Counted from the first letter of the stretch, positions 1 through 8,931 are shown. The stretch is DNA of 64,000 nt from Saccharopolyspora gloriosae (GCF_022828475.1 NZ_CP059557.1:3271470-3335469), one strand, 5' to 3'. Notes: generated by a model not told the origin, from the letters alone. Translations and numbers: made by a program.

Positions 1-846
1 CGGCACCTCGGCGGTGGCGCGGGCGGCGCCGGTCTCACCGTCGAGGATCGCCATGGACTGGTGGACGTCGTCCTCGGCGGTGAACTCCTCGCCGTCGCCG
101 AACACAACGCCGTTGGCGACGCGGACGGCGACCTCGGCGCGGCCGTCGCCATCGAGGTCCCGCACGGTCACGCCGTCCCAGTTTCCCACGTTGATCGCGG
201 CCGAGCCGCCTTCGATGTTGTCCTGGTTCTCGCTGTTGGGACCCATGTCGACCGACCAGAGGAACGTCCCGTCGTTGCGGTAGGCCTCCAGGGACTGCCG
301 CTCGGTTTGCCGGTCCAGCACGTAGTCGAACTCGCCGTCGCCGTCGAGGTCGCCGACCCAGGTGAACTTCACGTCACCGCCGTCGCGCAACGGGATCCGC
401 ACGACCGGTTCGGTGGCGTGGTCCGCGGTCAGCGTGAACGCCTCGCTCCCCTCCTGCTCCTCGCCGTCCACCACCGGCCGGACCAGGTAGCTGTTGTCCT
501 TGGTCAGGTCGGCGCCGTCGTCGGTGTGGTTGGTCCCGCCGGTGAGCGGTTCGTCGTTGAGCAGGGTGTACTCGCCACCGTCGGTGGAGCGGTAGACGTT
601 GAACCCGATGCCCTCCGGGTCCGCTCCGAGCAGACGCCAGGAGACGAGCACGTCGGTGTCGTTGCCCCGGACCGCCACGACGCCGCGGCCCAGGCGTTCC
701 ATCGGACGTGCTTCGGCGGCGGCCGAGTTCGAAGCCGTGGCGGTGCCGAGGCCGGTGGCGGGGGCCAGGACCGTGCAGATCGCCAGCACCGCCGATGCGG
801 TGACCGCCGCGCGACGGGTGTTCCTGGGCAGGTGTCTCATGTGCAT
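1..846 (-). CDS. Rhamnogalacturonan endolyase, PL11 family (3' end outside window)
   Basis: Reading on the minus strand from the ATG at 846 gives a secreted protein of which 282 residues lie in the window; the rest runs off at base 1. AAGGAGG sits 5 nt upstream of this ATG; an in-frame ATG at 840 is the alternative. Residues 1 to about 45 form a Tat/Sec-like signal (Arg-rich start, hydrophobic core, Ala-rich end). The mature part starts with the fibronectin-like fold of PL11 enzymes (VAVRGNDTDVLVSWRLLG), then carries Asp-rich calcium loops (DLDGDGEFDYV, DLDGDGRAEV). PL11 enzymes cleave the rhamnose-galacturonate backbone of pectin outside the cell by beta-elimination. It lies downstream of an ABC sugar-uptake operon on the same strand, which fits import of the products. 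The family call rests on recalled similarity to YesW/YesX-type lyases. Confidence 0.85.
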   Translation of the reverse strand, partial: MHMRHLPRNTRRAAVTASAVLAICTVLAPATGLGTATASNSAAAEARPMERLGRGVVAVRGNDTDVLVSWRLLGADPEGIGFNVYRSTDGGEYTLLNDEPLTGGTNHTDDGADLTKDNSYLVRPVVDGEEQEGSEAFTLTADHATEPVVRIPLRDGGDVKFTWVGDLDGDGEFDYVLDRQTERQSLEAYRNDGTFLWSVDMGPNSENQDNIEGGSAAINVGNWDGVTVRDLDGDGRAEVAVRVANGVVFGDGEEFTAEDDVHQSMAILDGETGAARATAEVP

Positions 847-959
847 GAAGACCTCCTTGGCTTCACTGGGTGTGCGAACGGGATCGGCGCCGGTACTCGA
901 CGTCGTTTGTCCACTGTGGTCAGATTTGTCGCGGGCGGGGATGCACGGCATCCGTGAGC

Positions 960-1742
960 TCACTCCGGGCGCCACCGGCGGAACCAGTCGCCCGCGGCGC
1001 GCAGCGGCTCCTGAACGGGCTGGATCGCCGGGTACCAGGCCTTCTCCCACTCCAAGGAGATCCAGCCGGACCACCCGCGCAGTGCTGCCCCGCACTCGTC
1101 GAGGGGCACACGTCCGGCACCCGGCGGTACCGGTGTCGGGTCCTCGGCGCAGCGGGCGTCCTTGACTTGGAAGTAACCGAGATGCTCGCCCAGCACCGCG
1201 CGGGTTCGCGCCGGCGGTTCTCCTGATCGCCACGGGTGCAGGGCGTCCCACAGCACCCCGACCCGCCCGGGATCGGCGAACGGAGCCGCCAGCCGCACCG
1301 CCGCCTCGCCGGTCGGGTGCGAATCGTGCGTTTCGATCAGCAGCCGCACCCCGCTCGCGGCGAGATCGGGCAGCACTGTGGCGATCCGGTCCGCCGCGGG
1401 GCCGTCCGCGCCGGGCTCGCCGCCGGGGAACACCCGCACGGAAGGCGCACCGAGCAGGGCGGCGGACTCGATCAGCGTGCGCAGCTGCGCGATCACCGGT
1501 GCGTCCGTGCCCGGCTCGCACACCCGCGCGTACCCGGCCAGGCAGGAGACGACCAGCCCGGCGTCCTCGATGCGGGACCGCAACGACGCCGCCCGCCGAA
1601 CCGGCAAGCTTGGGTGGACCTCCTCGTCCGGGTGCGAGCGGAGCTCCAGGCCGTCGCAGCCGTGCTCCACCGCCACCTCGACGGCCTCGCGCACCGGCGC
1701 ACCGGGCATGCCGAGGGTGCTCACGGCGAACTTCCAGCTCAT
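960..1742 (-). CDS. Sugar phosphate isomerase/epimerase (xylose isomerase-like TIM barrel)
   Basis: A 260-residue protein with the AP-endonuclease-2/xylose-isomerase barrel pattern. It begins with a strand (KFAVSTLGMPG), has CDGLELRS at strand 2, and carries the metal-ligand Glu in LLIETHD, the Asp/His pair in LWDALHP, and a final Glu in ISLEWEKAWYP. Such proteins isomerise or epimerise keto sugars or sugar acids in the cytoplasm with a divalent metal. It is the last gene of the minus-strand carbohydrate operon; its ATG is 4 bases after the DUF2264 stop, so the two are probably co-translated. The exact substrate cannot be read from the sequence; a rhamnogalacturonan-derived sugar acid is an inference from context. 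Confidence 0.88.
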   Translation of the reverse strand: MSWKFAVSTLGMPGAPVREAVEVAVEHGCDGLELRSHPDEEVHPSLPVRRAASLRSRIEDAGLVVSCLAGYARVCEPGTDAPVIAQLRTLIESAALLGAPSVRVFPGGEPGADGPAADRIATVLPDLAASGVRLLIETHDSHPTGEAAVRLAAPFADPGRVGVLWDALHPWRSGEPPARTRAVLGEHLGYFQVKDARCAEDPTPVPPGAGRVPLDECGAALRGWSGWISLEWEKAWYPAIQPVQEPLRAAGDWFRRWRPE

Positions 1743-1745
1743 CGC

Positions 1746-3614
1746 TCAACTTCCGGTATGGGTGACGGCGAAGGGGGAGAAGGAGATCGTGGTCCGGGCG
1801 CCGTCCTGCGCCCAGCGGACCTCGACGGCCTCGGCGGTCGCGTTCACCTCGGTGATGACCGAGCCGAGCTCGGCGGGCTCGGCCGAGAGCGCCGAGAGCG
1901 CGACGAACAGGGAAGCGGCCGCGCCGGTCAACCTGGGCATGCTCGCGGTCGGGGTGAATGCCGTGCCCGCGGACGCACGCACCTCGTCCTGCGAGGCCCA
2001 GCCGTGCAGCGGGCGGAGCGCTGAGAACAGCGGCTCGTCCGGACCGACCGCCCAACCGGTCGACTCCACCACCGCGCCCTCCGGGGCGCCGACCACCCGG
2101 TGCACCCGCAGCTCGAACTCGCCGCGCGCCACCACAACGCTCTCCACGCGCAGCGCCGGGAGCACGGGGGAGCCGTCGTCGAACACCGGCCGATGCCAGG
2201 ACGCCGCCCAGCCCCACCCTGCACCGCAGCCCGCGCCGAGCGGGTGGATGCGCCGCCGCGCGCTGCGCCGCCCGCGAAAGACCACCGCGATGTGGTTGTC
2301 GGCGAGGTCCGCAGCGGAGGTCGGCCCGGTCCCGGTGGAGTAGGCCTGGCGCGCGTATCCCGGGTCCTCGGCCGCCGCGGTTTCGGCCTCGTGCGGGCGA
2401 ATGTGGTCGCTGCCGTGGTTGTGCAGCCGGGCGATGCCGTCGGCGCCGGTGGTCTGGATCAGCAGGCCGGGTGCGGCGAGGGCGAGAACTCGATCCGGCC
2501 CCTCGCTCGGGGCCTCGCCCTCCACGGACGTCCACAATGGATGATCTGGTGGTGCCAGCAGGCAGAGGAACGCCTTGGACGCCCAGTAGGGCGAGGCCGG
2601 GCCGGAGTACGGCTGCACCGTCGGCTCGTGCGGCCTGTGCCAGCCGAGGCTCAGCAGCCCCTCATCGGAGAGCGCTCCCCGGTCGAGGAAGTACCGCAGG
2701 CTCCCGCTGAGCAACCGCCGCGACACACCGGGTGCTAGCGGAGTCAGCCCGGTGACCGCGCCGAGCGCCACCGCAGCCCCGGCGGCGAACCGGTAGGTCA
2801 TCGACCGCCCGTGGAACACCGGCGCACCGTCGCCGCCGAACAACGATGCGAAACCCGCCAAGTGCTCGCGGAGCCGCGGTCCGTGCACGGTGGGCTCACC
2901 CCGCAGGTGCGCGTCGAGCACCGGGTACAGGTGCAGTGCCCAGCCGTTGTAGTGGTCGAACGCGCGCCCGTCACCGTCGGAGTACCAGCCTTGCCCGCGA
3001 TACCACGCCTCCAGCAGCTCCAGCGCACGCCGCTGGACGCGCGCGGTGTCGGCGTCGCCGCGGCCGACGGAATCCAGGAAACCCGCCACGCTGAACGGGA
3101 ACAGGTACCAGTTGCTCGGCGCGGGAAGCGCATGCAGGGCTCCGCGCAGCCACGCCTCGACCCGGTCCTGGACGTCGGCGGAGAGCCGGTCCCACAGCCA
3201 CGGCCTGCACAGGCGCAGACCCAGCGCGATCGAGGCGGCCTCCACCATCGGCTGCCCCGCGACGTGGTGGTCCCGGATGATCGGCCAGGACTCGTGGGCT
3301 TCGGCGCCCGGCGTGCGGGTGCCCGCCGCCAGGCCTTCGGCATAGCGGTCCAGCCAGCCGTGCGGATCGTCGCCGCCCGCCCCGGCGACGCGGTAGGCGG
3401 CGGCGAGAAAAGTGCGCGCGTAGCCTTCCAGGCCGTCGGATCGCGGCCCGGCGATCGAGGCTTGGCCCGGCAGATCCAGCCGCGAGCCGCCCGGCCCCGC
3501 CCACCGCCACGCCGCGGTCAGCAGGCCGTCGGCGGCGGCCTCCCAATGGGCGCGGGTGTAGCCGGTGTGCGGGCTCAGGTCGCGATCCTCGTCCGGCAAC
3601 GGCAACGGGTTCAT
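1746..3614 (-). CDS. DUF2264 domain-containing protein
   Basis: A cytoplasmic protein of 622 residues, chosen to start at the ATG at 3614 because this ATG overlaps the stop of the upstream dehydrogenase (ATGA) and gives the usual family N terminus (NPLPLPDEDRDLSPHTGYTRAHWE). The first two thirds look like an alpha/alpha barrel, with Trp/Tyr-rich blocks typical of DUF2264 (SNWYLFPFSVAGFLD, GQGWYSDGDGRAFDHYNGWALHLYP). The last third is beta-rich. The biochemical function of DUF2264 is not established; it recurs next to pectin and rhamnogalacturonan genes in bacteria, so a glycoside or uronate-hydrolase role is plausible. It sits between the hydroxyacid dehydrogenase and the isomerase in one operon. 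Confidence 0.85.
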   Translation of the reverse strand: MNPLPLPDEDRDLSPHTGYTRAHWEAAADGLLTAAWRWAGPGGSRLDLPGQASIAGPRSDGLEGYARTFLAAAYRVAGAGGDDPHGWLDRYAEGLAAGTRTPGAEAHESWPIIRDHHVAGQPMVEAASIALGLRLCRPWLWDRLSADVQDRVEAWLRGALHALPAPSNWYLFPFSVAGFLDSVGRGDADTARVQRRALELLEAWYRGQGWYSDGDGRAFDHYNGWALHLYPVLDAHLRGEPTVHGPRLREHLAGFASLFGGDGAPVFHGRSMTYRFAAGAAVALGAVTGLTPLAPGVSRRLLSGSLRYFLDRGALSDEGLLSLGWHRPHEPTVQPYSGPASPYWASKAFLCLLAPPDHPLWTSVEGEAPSEGPDRVLALAAPGLLIQTTGADGIARLHNHGSDHIRPHEAETAAAEDPGYARQAYSTGTGPTSAADLADNHIAVVFRGRRSARRRIHPLGAGCGAGWGWAASWHRPVFDDGSPVLPALRVESVVVARGEFELRVHRVVGAPEGAVVESTGWAVGPDEPLFSALRPLHGWASQDEVRASAGTAFTPTASMPRLTGAAASLFVALSALSAEPAELGSVITEVNATAEAVEVRWAQDGARTTISFSPFAVTHTGS

Positions 3615-4588
3615 GCGATGCGCTCCAACTGCTCGCGGTGGACGGGGTGGGCGAATCCGGATCCGGCGGCCCAGCGGCGCAGTTCCGCCACCGCGTGCCG
3701 CGCCAGCCGCCGGCACTCGTTGCCCCTGGAGCCGGCCAGGTGCGGGGTGATCAGCACGTTCGGGCAGTGCCGCAACGGGTGATCCACCGCCAGCACCTCG
3801 GGTTCGGTGACGTCGAGGACCGCCCGGACGCGCCCGGCGGAGGCGGCGTCGAGCAGCGCGTCCTGGTCCAGGATGGCTCCCCGCGCGGTGTTGATCAGCA
3901 CCGCTGCCGGCCGCATCGACTCGATGAGCGCGCGTCCGACCAGCCCTCGGGTGGTGGGCAGCAGCGGCGTGTGCACGCTGACCACGTCGCTGCGCGCGAA
4001 CAGCTCGTCGAGCTCGACCGAGCGTGCGCCGAGCGCCTCGGCCTCGGCGGCGGTGACGTACGGGTCCGACAGCAGCACGTCGAAGTCGTGCGGCCGCAGC
4101 AGTTCGATCACCCGGCGCCCGATCAGCGACGCCGACAGGATCCCCACGGTGCGGCCGAAGTTGCCGATCGCCGCCGGCCCTTCACCCGGCGTCCGCCCGA
4201 GCACGTCCTTGCCGGTCAGCAGGATCATCGCGAGGGTGTACTCGGCGACCGGCACCGCGTTGGCCGCGGCCGCCGAGGACACCGCGATGCCGCGGTCCCA
4301 GCACTCCGAGGTGATGTGCCCGCGCACCGAACCGGCCGTGTGCACCACGGCCCGCAACCGCGGAGCGGCGGCGAGCACCTCGGCGGACAGCTCCGGGCAG
4401 CCCCATCCGGTGACCAGGACCTCCACGTCCCGCAGCACCTCCCGTGCCCGCGCGGTGGCGAGGTCGTCGAGCACCTCGTCGGAGCCGAGGGAACTGATCT
4501 CGTGTAGCTCGGCCAGCACCTCGTCGTCGAGCACGATCCGCGCGGCCTCTTGCGACATGGCCAGGGCCGTGCGCGGGCGGGCGCTCAC
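3611..4588 (-). CDS. D-2-hydroxyacid dehydrogenase (NAD-dependent, SerA/GhrB-like)
   Basis: The GTG at 4588 is preferred: it overlaps the stop of the permease upstream (GTGA) and gives the family start RPRTALAM; the ATG at 4558 would remove ten residues. The protein (325 residues) has the two-domain fold of D-isomer 2-hydroxyacid dehydrogenases. The NAD fold reads VGILSASLIGRRV, with Ser replacing one of the usual glycines. The catalytic Arg is in LINTARGAILDQ, the Glu in LDVTEPEVL, and the His in LITPHLAGSRGNE. These enzymes reduce 2-keto acids or oxidise 2-hydroxy acids, a step that fits sugar-acid catabolism. It is embedded in the ABC-transporter operon by overlaps at both ends. The substrate is unknown. 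Confidence 0.88.
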   Translation of the reverse strand: MSARPRTALAMSQEAARIVLDDEVLAELHEISSLGSDEVLDDLATARAREVLRDVEVLVTGWGCPELSAEVLAAAPRLRAVVHTAGSVRGHITSECWDRGIAVSSAAAANAVPVAEYTLAMILLTGKDVLGRTPGEGPAAIGNFGRTVGILSASLIGRRVIELLRPHDFDVLLSDPYVTAAEAEALGARSVELDELFARSDVVSVHTPLLPTTRGLVGRALIESMRPAAVLINTARGAILDQDALLDAASAGRVRAVLDVTEPEVLAVDHPLRHCPNVLITPHLAGSRGNECRRLARHAVAELRRWAAGSGFAHPVHREQLERIA

Positions 4589-5442
4589 TTGACCGCTCCG
4601 GCCGTGAGCCCGGATCGCCAGAACCGTTGCAGCAGCAGGAAAGCGGCCAGCAGCGGCAGCACCGCCAGCAGCGAACCCGTGATGACCACCGGGTAGTATT
4701 CGGGCGACACCGTCGCCGCGCTGTTCCAGCTGTAGAGGCCGAGGCTCACCGGGTAGAGCTCCTGATCCGACAACATCACCATGGGCAGGAAGAAGTTGTT
4801 CCAGATCGCGGTGAGCTGGAACAGGAACACGGTCACCAGCCCGGGTCCGAGCATCCGCAGCGCGACCCGGAAGTACGTGGCCAATTCGCCCGCGCCGTCC
4901 ATCCTGGCGGCCTCCAGGACCTCGCCGGGCACGTAGCCCTCGCTGAAGATCCGGCCCAAGTACACGCCGAACGGGTTGAACAGCACCGGCACGAACACCG
5001 CCCAGAACGTGTTGACGACACCGAGGTGCGAGGCGATCAGATACAGCGGCAACGCGAGCACGGTCTGCGGCACCATCACCGCGGCCAGCACCAGGCCGAA
5101 CAGCTTCTCCTTGTGCCGGAACCGGTATTTGTCGAACGCGTAGCCGCAGGCGGTGCTCACCAGCGCGCTCAGCGCCGCGCCGCAGACCGCGTAGAGCAGG
5201 CTGTTGAAGTACCAGCGGCCGTAGATGCCGTCGTCCATGGCGAACAGCTCCCGCAGGTTCGCCACCGGTGTGAAATCCCGCAGCGTCAGCAGATCGCTGC
5301 CGAACACCGCGTCGGCGCTCTTCGTGGCGGCCAGCACCAGCCACAGCACCGGCAGTAGCGTGTAGAGCACCGAGACACCGACCACGACGTTGACCACGGC
5401 ACGGCCCAGCAGCCGGGGCCGCAACGAGTGCGCGGAGTTCAT
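4585..5442 (-). CDS. Carbohydrate ABC transporter permease (MalG/UgpE type)
   Basis: A 285-residue inner-membrane protein with about six hydrophobic segments. The EAA loop that docks the ATPase is clear in the second half (EAARMDGAGELATYFRVAL). The ATG at 5442 overlaps the stop of the first permease (ATGA), and the gene's own stop overlaps the GTG of the dehydrogenase. It is the second permease of a family-1 carbohydrate importer. No ATPase gene is present in the operon; actinobacterial sugar importers often share one MsiK-type ATPase encoded elsewhere, which is the likely explanation. Confidence 0.93.
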   Translation of the reverse strand: MNSAHSLRPRLLGRAVVNVVVGVSVLYTLLPVLWLVLAATKSADAVFGSDLLTLRDFTPVANLRELFAMDDGIYGRWYFNSLLYAVCGAALSALVSTACGYAFDKYRFRHKEKLFGLVLAAVMVPQTVLALPLYLIASHLGVVNTFWAVFVPVLFNPFGVYLGRIFSEGYVPGEVLEAARMDGAGELATYFRVALRMLGPGLVTVFLFQLTAIWNNFFLPMVMLSDQELYPVSLGLYSWNSAATVSPEYYPVVITGSLLAVLPLLAAFLLLQRFWRSGLTAGAVK

Positions 5443-6389
5443 CGCGCCTCCCGGCCGGTGCGGTTGGCCCACCGGGTCACCAGGTACGACAGCCCTACGG
5501 TGCAGATCAGCAGCACCACCGAGGCGGCCGCCGCCAGGCCGTAGTTGTTCCGGGTGAACGCCGCGTCGAAGATGTACATGCTCGGCGAGAACCGCGAGTT
5601 GATCACCGGCGTCGAGTTGCTCAGCAGCATCGGCTCGGTGAACAACTGCAACGTCCACATGAGACTGAACAGCAGCACCATCACCACCGAGGAACGGATC
5701 AGCGGCGCCTTGATGCGCAGTGCGACGCGCACCGGCCCGGCGCCGTCGACCACCGCGGCCTCGGTCAGATCTCGCGGCACCGGCTGCAACGCCGCGTAGA
5801 AGACCACCGTGTTGTAGCCGAGGTTGGTCCACAGCGCGATGTTCACCATCGCCGGGATCACGGTCCGCACGCCGAGGAGGTTCACCTCGATGTCGGCCGC
5901 GCTGAGCAACGAGACCACCGGGCTGATCCCGGGCGTGTAGAGGTACAGCCAGATGATCGCGGCGATGATGCCGGGAACGGCGTGCGGCAGGAACAGCCCG
6001 AGCTGCGCCCAGGCGCGCAGCCGGGTCGCGCCGGAATCCAGCAGCAGCGCCAACGCCAGCGACCCCAGCACCAGCAGCGGCAGATACCCGAGGCAGAACG
6101 TGCCGACCACGATCAGCCCGCTGCGGAACGTCGGATCGCCGAACACCGCCAGGTAGCTGCGCAGCCCGACGAACGAGACCTGTTCCGGCCCGAAGCCCAG
6201 CCCTGACTGGTCGTCGGCGAACAGGCTCAGCCACAGCGCGGTGCCCGCGGGGGCGAGGAAGACCACTGCCAGCAGTGCGAAGAACGGTGCCATCAGCACC
6301 CCGCACGCGAAACCCTTGCCGTCCCACCGGAAAGCGCGGACGGCCGATGGGAAGGTGCGCGGCGACGTTGCGGGCGCGACCGGGACCAT
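5439..6389 (-). CDS. Carbohydrate ABC transporter permease (MalF/UgpA type)
   Basis: A 316-residue membrane protein with an N-terminal cytoplasmic stretch, a first transmembrane helix at about residues 30-53 and five further hydrophobic segments. The EAA loop reads DLTEAAVVDGAGPVRVALR. The ATG at 6389 has AGGAGGTGA about 6 nt upstream. It pairs with the permease that follows with a 4-base overlap. It imports an oligosaccharide delivered by the lipoprotein encoded directly upstream; given the flanking PL11 lyase, the cargo may be an unsaturated rhamnogalacturonan fragment, which is inference. Confidence 0.93.
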   Translation of the reverse strand: MVPVAPATSPRTFPSAVRAFRWDGKGFACGVLMAPFFALLAVVFLAPAGTALWLSLFADDQSGLGFGPEQVSFVGLRSYLAVFGDPTFRSGLIVVGTFCLGYLPLLVLGSLALALLLDSGATRLRAWAQLGLFLPHAVPGIIAAIIWLYLYTPGISPVVSLLSAADIEVNLLGVRTVIPAMVNIALWTNLGYNTVVFYAALQPVPRDLTEAAVVDGAGPVRVALRIKAPLIRSSVVMVLLFSLMWTLQLFTEPMLLSNSTPVINSRFSPSMYIFDAAFTRNNYGLAAAASVVLLICTVGLSYLVTRWANRTGREAR

Positions 6390-6426
6390 CGGATGTCACC
6401 TCCTGTCGTGAATGCGGGCGGTCCGG

Positions 6427-7743
6427 TCAGCCGGCGTGCTCGCTGATGGCCAGGCCCAGTGCTTCGAGGTCGGGAATGGTGCCGTCCTGCGCGGCGCGGA
6501 CCGCGTCGACCAGCGAGCCGCGCCCGGCGGCGGCGCGGGCGAAGTGGTCCTGCATCACCTGCAGGGTCGAGCTCATCCGGGGTCCCCACACCCAGTCGCC
6601 GCGGATCCGCGCGGCCTCCTGGTCGAACAGCCCGTAGACGTCCTGCCCGGCGTAGTAGCTCGCGTCCAGCGCCCGTCTGCCCACGTCGATCAGGTCCGGC
6701 ACCGCCGGGTACTGCACGCTGGTTCCGGCGGACAGCCGTGCGCGCAGCGCGTCGGGGTGCGAGACCTGCCACTCGATGAACTCCATGGCGGCCTCGGGCC
6801 GCTCGCTGCCCGCGGTGATCGCGAAGGTGGAGCCGCCGTGGTCGCCGAGGTCCGGCTGATCCGGATCCCACCGGGGCATCGGCGCGACGCCCCACGCACC
6901 GGCCTGGCCGGGCTGCTTCTTGATCTGGGCTCCGGCGTCCCACGCACCGCTGTGCCGGGTGAGCACCAGGCCGTCGCCGATCAGTGCGTTGTACTGCTGG
7001 CTGTCGGCCGCTCCGGTGAACACCACGTCCTCGTTGATGAGCCGCTGCCAGTAATCGGCGAGCCGTCGGGTCGGGGCGTCGGTCAGCGACACCTGCCACC
7101 GGCCGTCCCGGATGTCGAACCAGCGGGCGCCGATCTGGCAGGCGTGCGCGGCGAATTGGCTGCCACCGTCGGTCGGGAACAGCGTGATGCGGCGTTCCGG
7201 CAGCCGATCGCGCACGGTGCGTCCCAGCTCGGCGAATTCCGCCCAGGTGCGCGGAACGGGGAAGCCGTGTTGCTCGAACAGGTCCCGCCGGTAGTGCATG
7301 ACCATCGGTTCGATGTCCAGCGGAACGGCGAACACGCGGTCGTCGAAAGTGGTCCGCCGCAACGCTTGCGGCAGCAGCCGGCGCCGGAGCCGATCGCCGA
7401 TGAGCGCGGTGAGGTCGCGTGCCACGCCGTCGATGGCGAATCCGGGCAGCTGCGGGTATTCGATGGTGGCGACGTCGGGCGCGTTACCGGCGCGGGCGGC
7501 GTTGCTGAGCTTGGCGTACCCGCCTTGGCTGCCGGTCGGGATCTGCTCGAAGACGACCTCGATGCGGCGCTGCGACCGGTTGAACGCGGCCACGACCTGT
7601 TCACTGCCGCGCAGTGCCGACCAGAACGTGATCCGGGTTCGGCCGCCCGGTGCCCGAGCACCACCGCACGCTGCGAGTGCTCCGGAGATCGGGACGGCCA
7701 GCCCTGCGGCCAGTACGTGTCGACGACTCGGTAGGCCGGGCAT
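6427..7743 (-). CDS. ABC transporter substrate-binding lipoprotein (family 1 solute-binding)
   Basis: A 438-residue extracellular sugar-binding protein. The N terminus has a twin-arginine-like signal (SRRHVLAAGLAVP) ending in a lipobox (GALAAC), so it is probably lipid-anchored at the Cys. The mature start (RITFWSALRGSEQVVAAFN) is typical of family 1 binding proteins. The ATG at 7743 is chosen because GGAGG lies 5 nt upstream; an in-frame TTG at 7755 lies inside the hairpin that covers this site. It is the first gene of the operon and is 37 nt upstream of the first permease. The hairpin at 7750-7777 could control its translation. Confidence 0.92.
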   Translation of the reverse strand: MPGLPSRRHVLAAGLAVPISGALAACGGARAPGGRTRITFWSALRGSEQVVAAFNRSQRRIEVVFEQIPTGSQGGYAKLSNAARAGNAPDVATIEYPQLPGFAIDGVARDLTALIGDRLRRRLLPQALRRTTFDDRVFAVPLDIEPMVMHYRRDLFEQHGFPVPRTWAEFAELGRTVRDRLPERRITLFPTDGGSQFAAHACQIGARWFDIRDGRWQVSLTDAPTRRLADYWQRLINEDVVFTGAADSQQYNALIGDGLVLTRHSGAWDAGAQIKKQPGQAGAWGVAPMPRWDPDQPDLGDHGGSTFAITAGSERPEAAMEFIEWQVSHPDALRARLSAGTSVQYPAVPDLIDVGRRALDASYYAGQDVYGLFDQEAARIRGDWVWGPRMSSTLQVMQDHFARAAAGRGSLVDAVRAAQDGTIPDLEALGLAISEHAG

Positions 7744-7749
7744 CGGTGC

Positions 7750-7777
7750 CTCCAAGGTCCGTGACGAGACCTTGGAG
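7750..7777 (-). promoter_or_regulatory. Hairpin masking the ribosome-binding site of the binding-protein gene
   Basis: Perfect inverted repeat with 10-base arms (CTCCAAGGTC and GACCTTGGAG) and an 8-base loop. On the minus-strand mRNA the 3' arm contains most of the GGAGG used by the ATG at 7743, and the 5' arm is its exact complement. It could be an RNA switch that hides the ribosome-binding site or a DNA operator for the adjacent regulator. The sequence does not decide between them. Confidence 0.55.
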
Positions 7778-7824
7778 ATTCTGGCCTTATGAACGAATAT
7801 CGGTCAATAGAAAGAAAAAAGCGG

Positions 7825-8931
7825 TCAAACGATCAATTCGCGAGTGGAGCCGCGCACGACGAGCCGGGGCTGCACTTCGATCAGCCGCGGACTCCAGGTG
7901 GAGCCGGTCGCCTCGGTGGTCAACCGCTCCCGCAACAATTCCGCCGCCACCCGGCCCACTTCCGCCTTCGGCGGCGCGATGGCGGTCAACGGGGTCGCGC
8001 CGAGCGCGGCCACCACGTCGTCGTAAGCCACCACCGAGCAGTCCTCGGGCACGCGCGTCCCCGCCTCGGCGAGCTGCTGGGTCAGCATCAGCGCATCCAC
8101 ATCGCCGTGCAGCAGTGCGGCCGTGGCGCGGCGTTCGCGCAGCACCGCGGCGAGCCACCCCGGGTCGGCGAAGTCGGTCCCGTCGCCGAACTCCCCGTCC
8201 GCGTCGGAGTCCTGCGCGCTGAGCAGCACCGACCAGTCCTCGACTGCCGGGTTCGCGGCCGCGATCTCGGTGAACGCGGCGCGCAACGCTCGCGCCGTCG
8301 GGCTGTCGGCTCGGGCGGCGAGCACGATCCGCCGATGTCCCAGCGACACCAGGTGCTCCACCGCCAGCCGCACGCCGTGCCAGTGGTCGCTGCACACCGA
8401 ATCGACCGCGTGCAGCGGTCCGCCGCGCCGGGGTCGCCGCTCCGCGAGCACCATCGGCAGGTCGACCTCGGCCAGCCACCGGTAGTCCGCCTCCTCGGCG
8501 ACGGCGCTGCGCCACCGGGGTGCGATGAGCAGGCCGCCGACCTCGGCCGCCCGCACCCGGTCGACGATCGGGCGCTCCGCTCCGGACGCGTGCGGCGCGA
8601 GGTGCAGCACAACGCGGATTCCGGCCGCTTCCAAGGAGTTCCGCGCGCCGTGCACGACCTCGTTGAGGTAGGCGTGCCGCTCGGGGACCACCAGCGCCAC
8701 GGCCTGGCCGGTGCTCGGTGCGGCGGGAACGGCCTGCTCCGGCGGCACCAGGGAGCGGGCGACGCCGTGCCCGCGCCGGAGCTTGCCTTCCTGGCCCAGT
8801 TCCTCCACGTCCCGGCGCACCGTCACCACCGAGACCTCCAGCTCGGCGGCGAGGTCGGTGACCCGCACCGCTCCGCGAGCCTGCACGGCGGCCAAGATCC
8901 TGTTCCGCCGATCGCCGACCGCTTCCCGCAT
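7825..8931 (-). CDS. Transcriptional regulator: DeoR-type HTH fused to LacI-type sugar-sensor domain
   Basis: A 368-residue regulator. Residues 1-60 form a DeoR winged helix (RRNRILAAVQARGAVRVTDLAAELEVSVVTVRRDVEEL) in two consecutive parts: the ILAAV helix and the VSVVTVRRD recognition helix. From about residue 85 the protein is a periplasmic-binding-protein-like sensor (VALVVPERHAYLNEVVHGA, SDHWHGVRLAVEHLVSLGHRRIVL) as in LacI/GalR proteins. It most likely represses the ABC/pectin operon that starts 81 bases downstream on the same strand, with release by an imported sugar. The direct repeats of GACCG between the genes (about 7811-7832) are candidate sites. Confidence 0.87.
   Translation of the reverse strand: MREAVGDRRNRILAAVQARGAVRVTDLAAELEVSVVTVRRDVEELGQEGKLRRGHGVARSLVPPEQAVPAAPSTGQAVALVVPERHAYLNEVVHGARNSLEAAGIRVVLHLAPHASGAERPIVDRVRAAEVGGLLIAPRWRSAVAEEADYRWLAEVDLPMVLAERRPRRGGPLHAVDSVCSDHWHGVRLAVEHLVSLGHRRIVLAARADSPTARALRAAFTEIAAANPAVEDWSVLLSAQDSDADGEFGDGTDFADPGWLAAVLRERRATAALLHGDVDALMLTQQLAEAGTRVPEDCSVVAYDDVVAALGATPLTAIAPPKAEVGRVAAELLRERLTTEATGSTWSPRLIEVQPRLVVRGSTRELIV

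Noticed and set aside
61-957. Long plus-strand open frame opposite the PL11 gene
   Set aside because: It is the antisense shadow of the high-GC minus-strand gene; the protein text has no family similarity.
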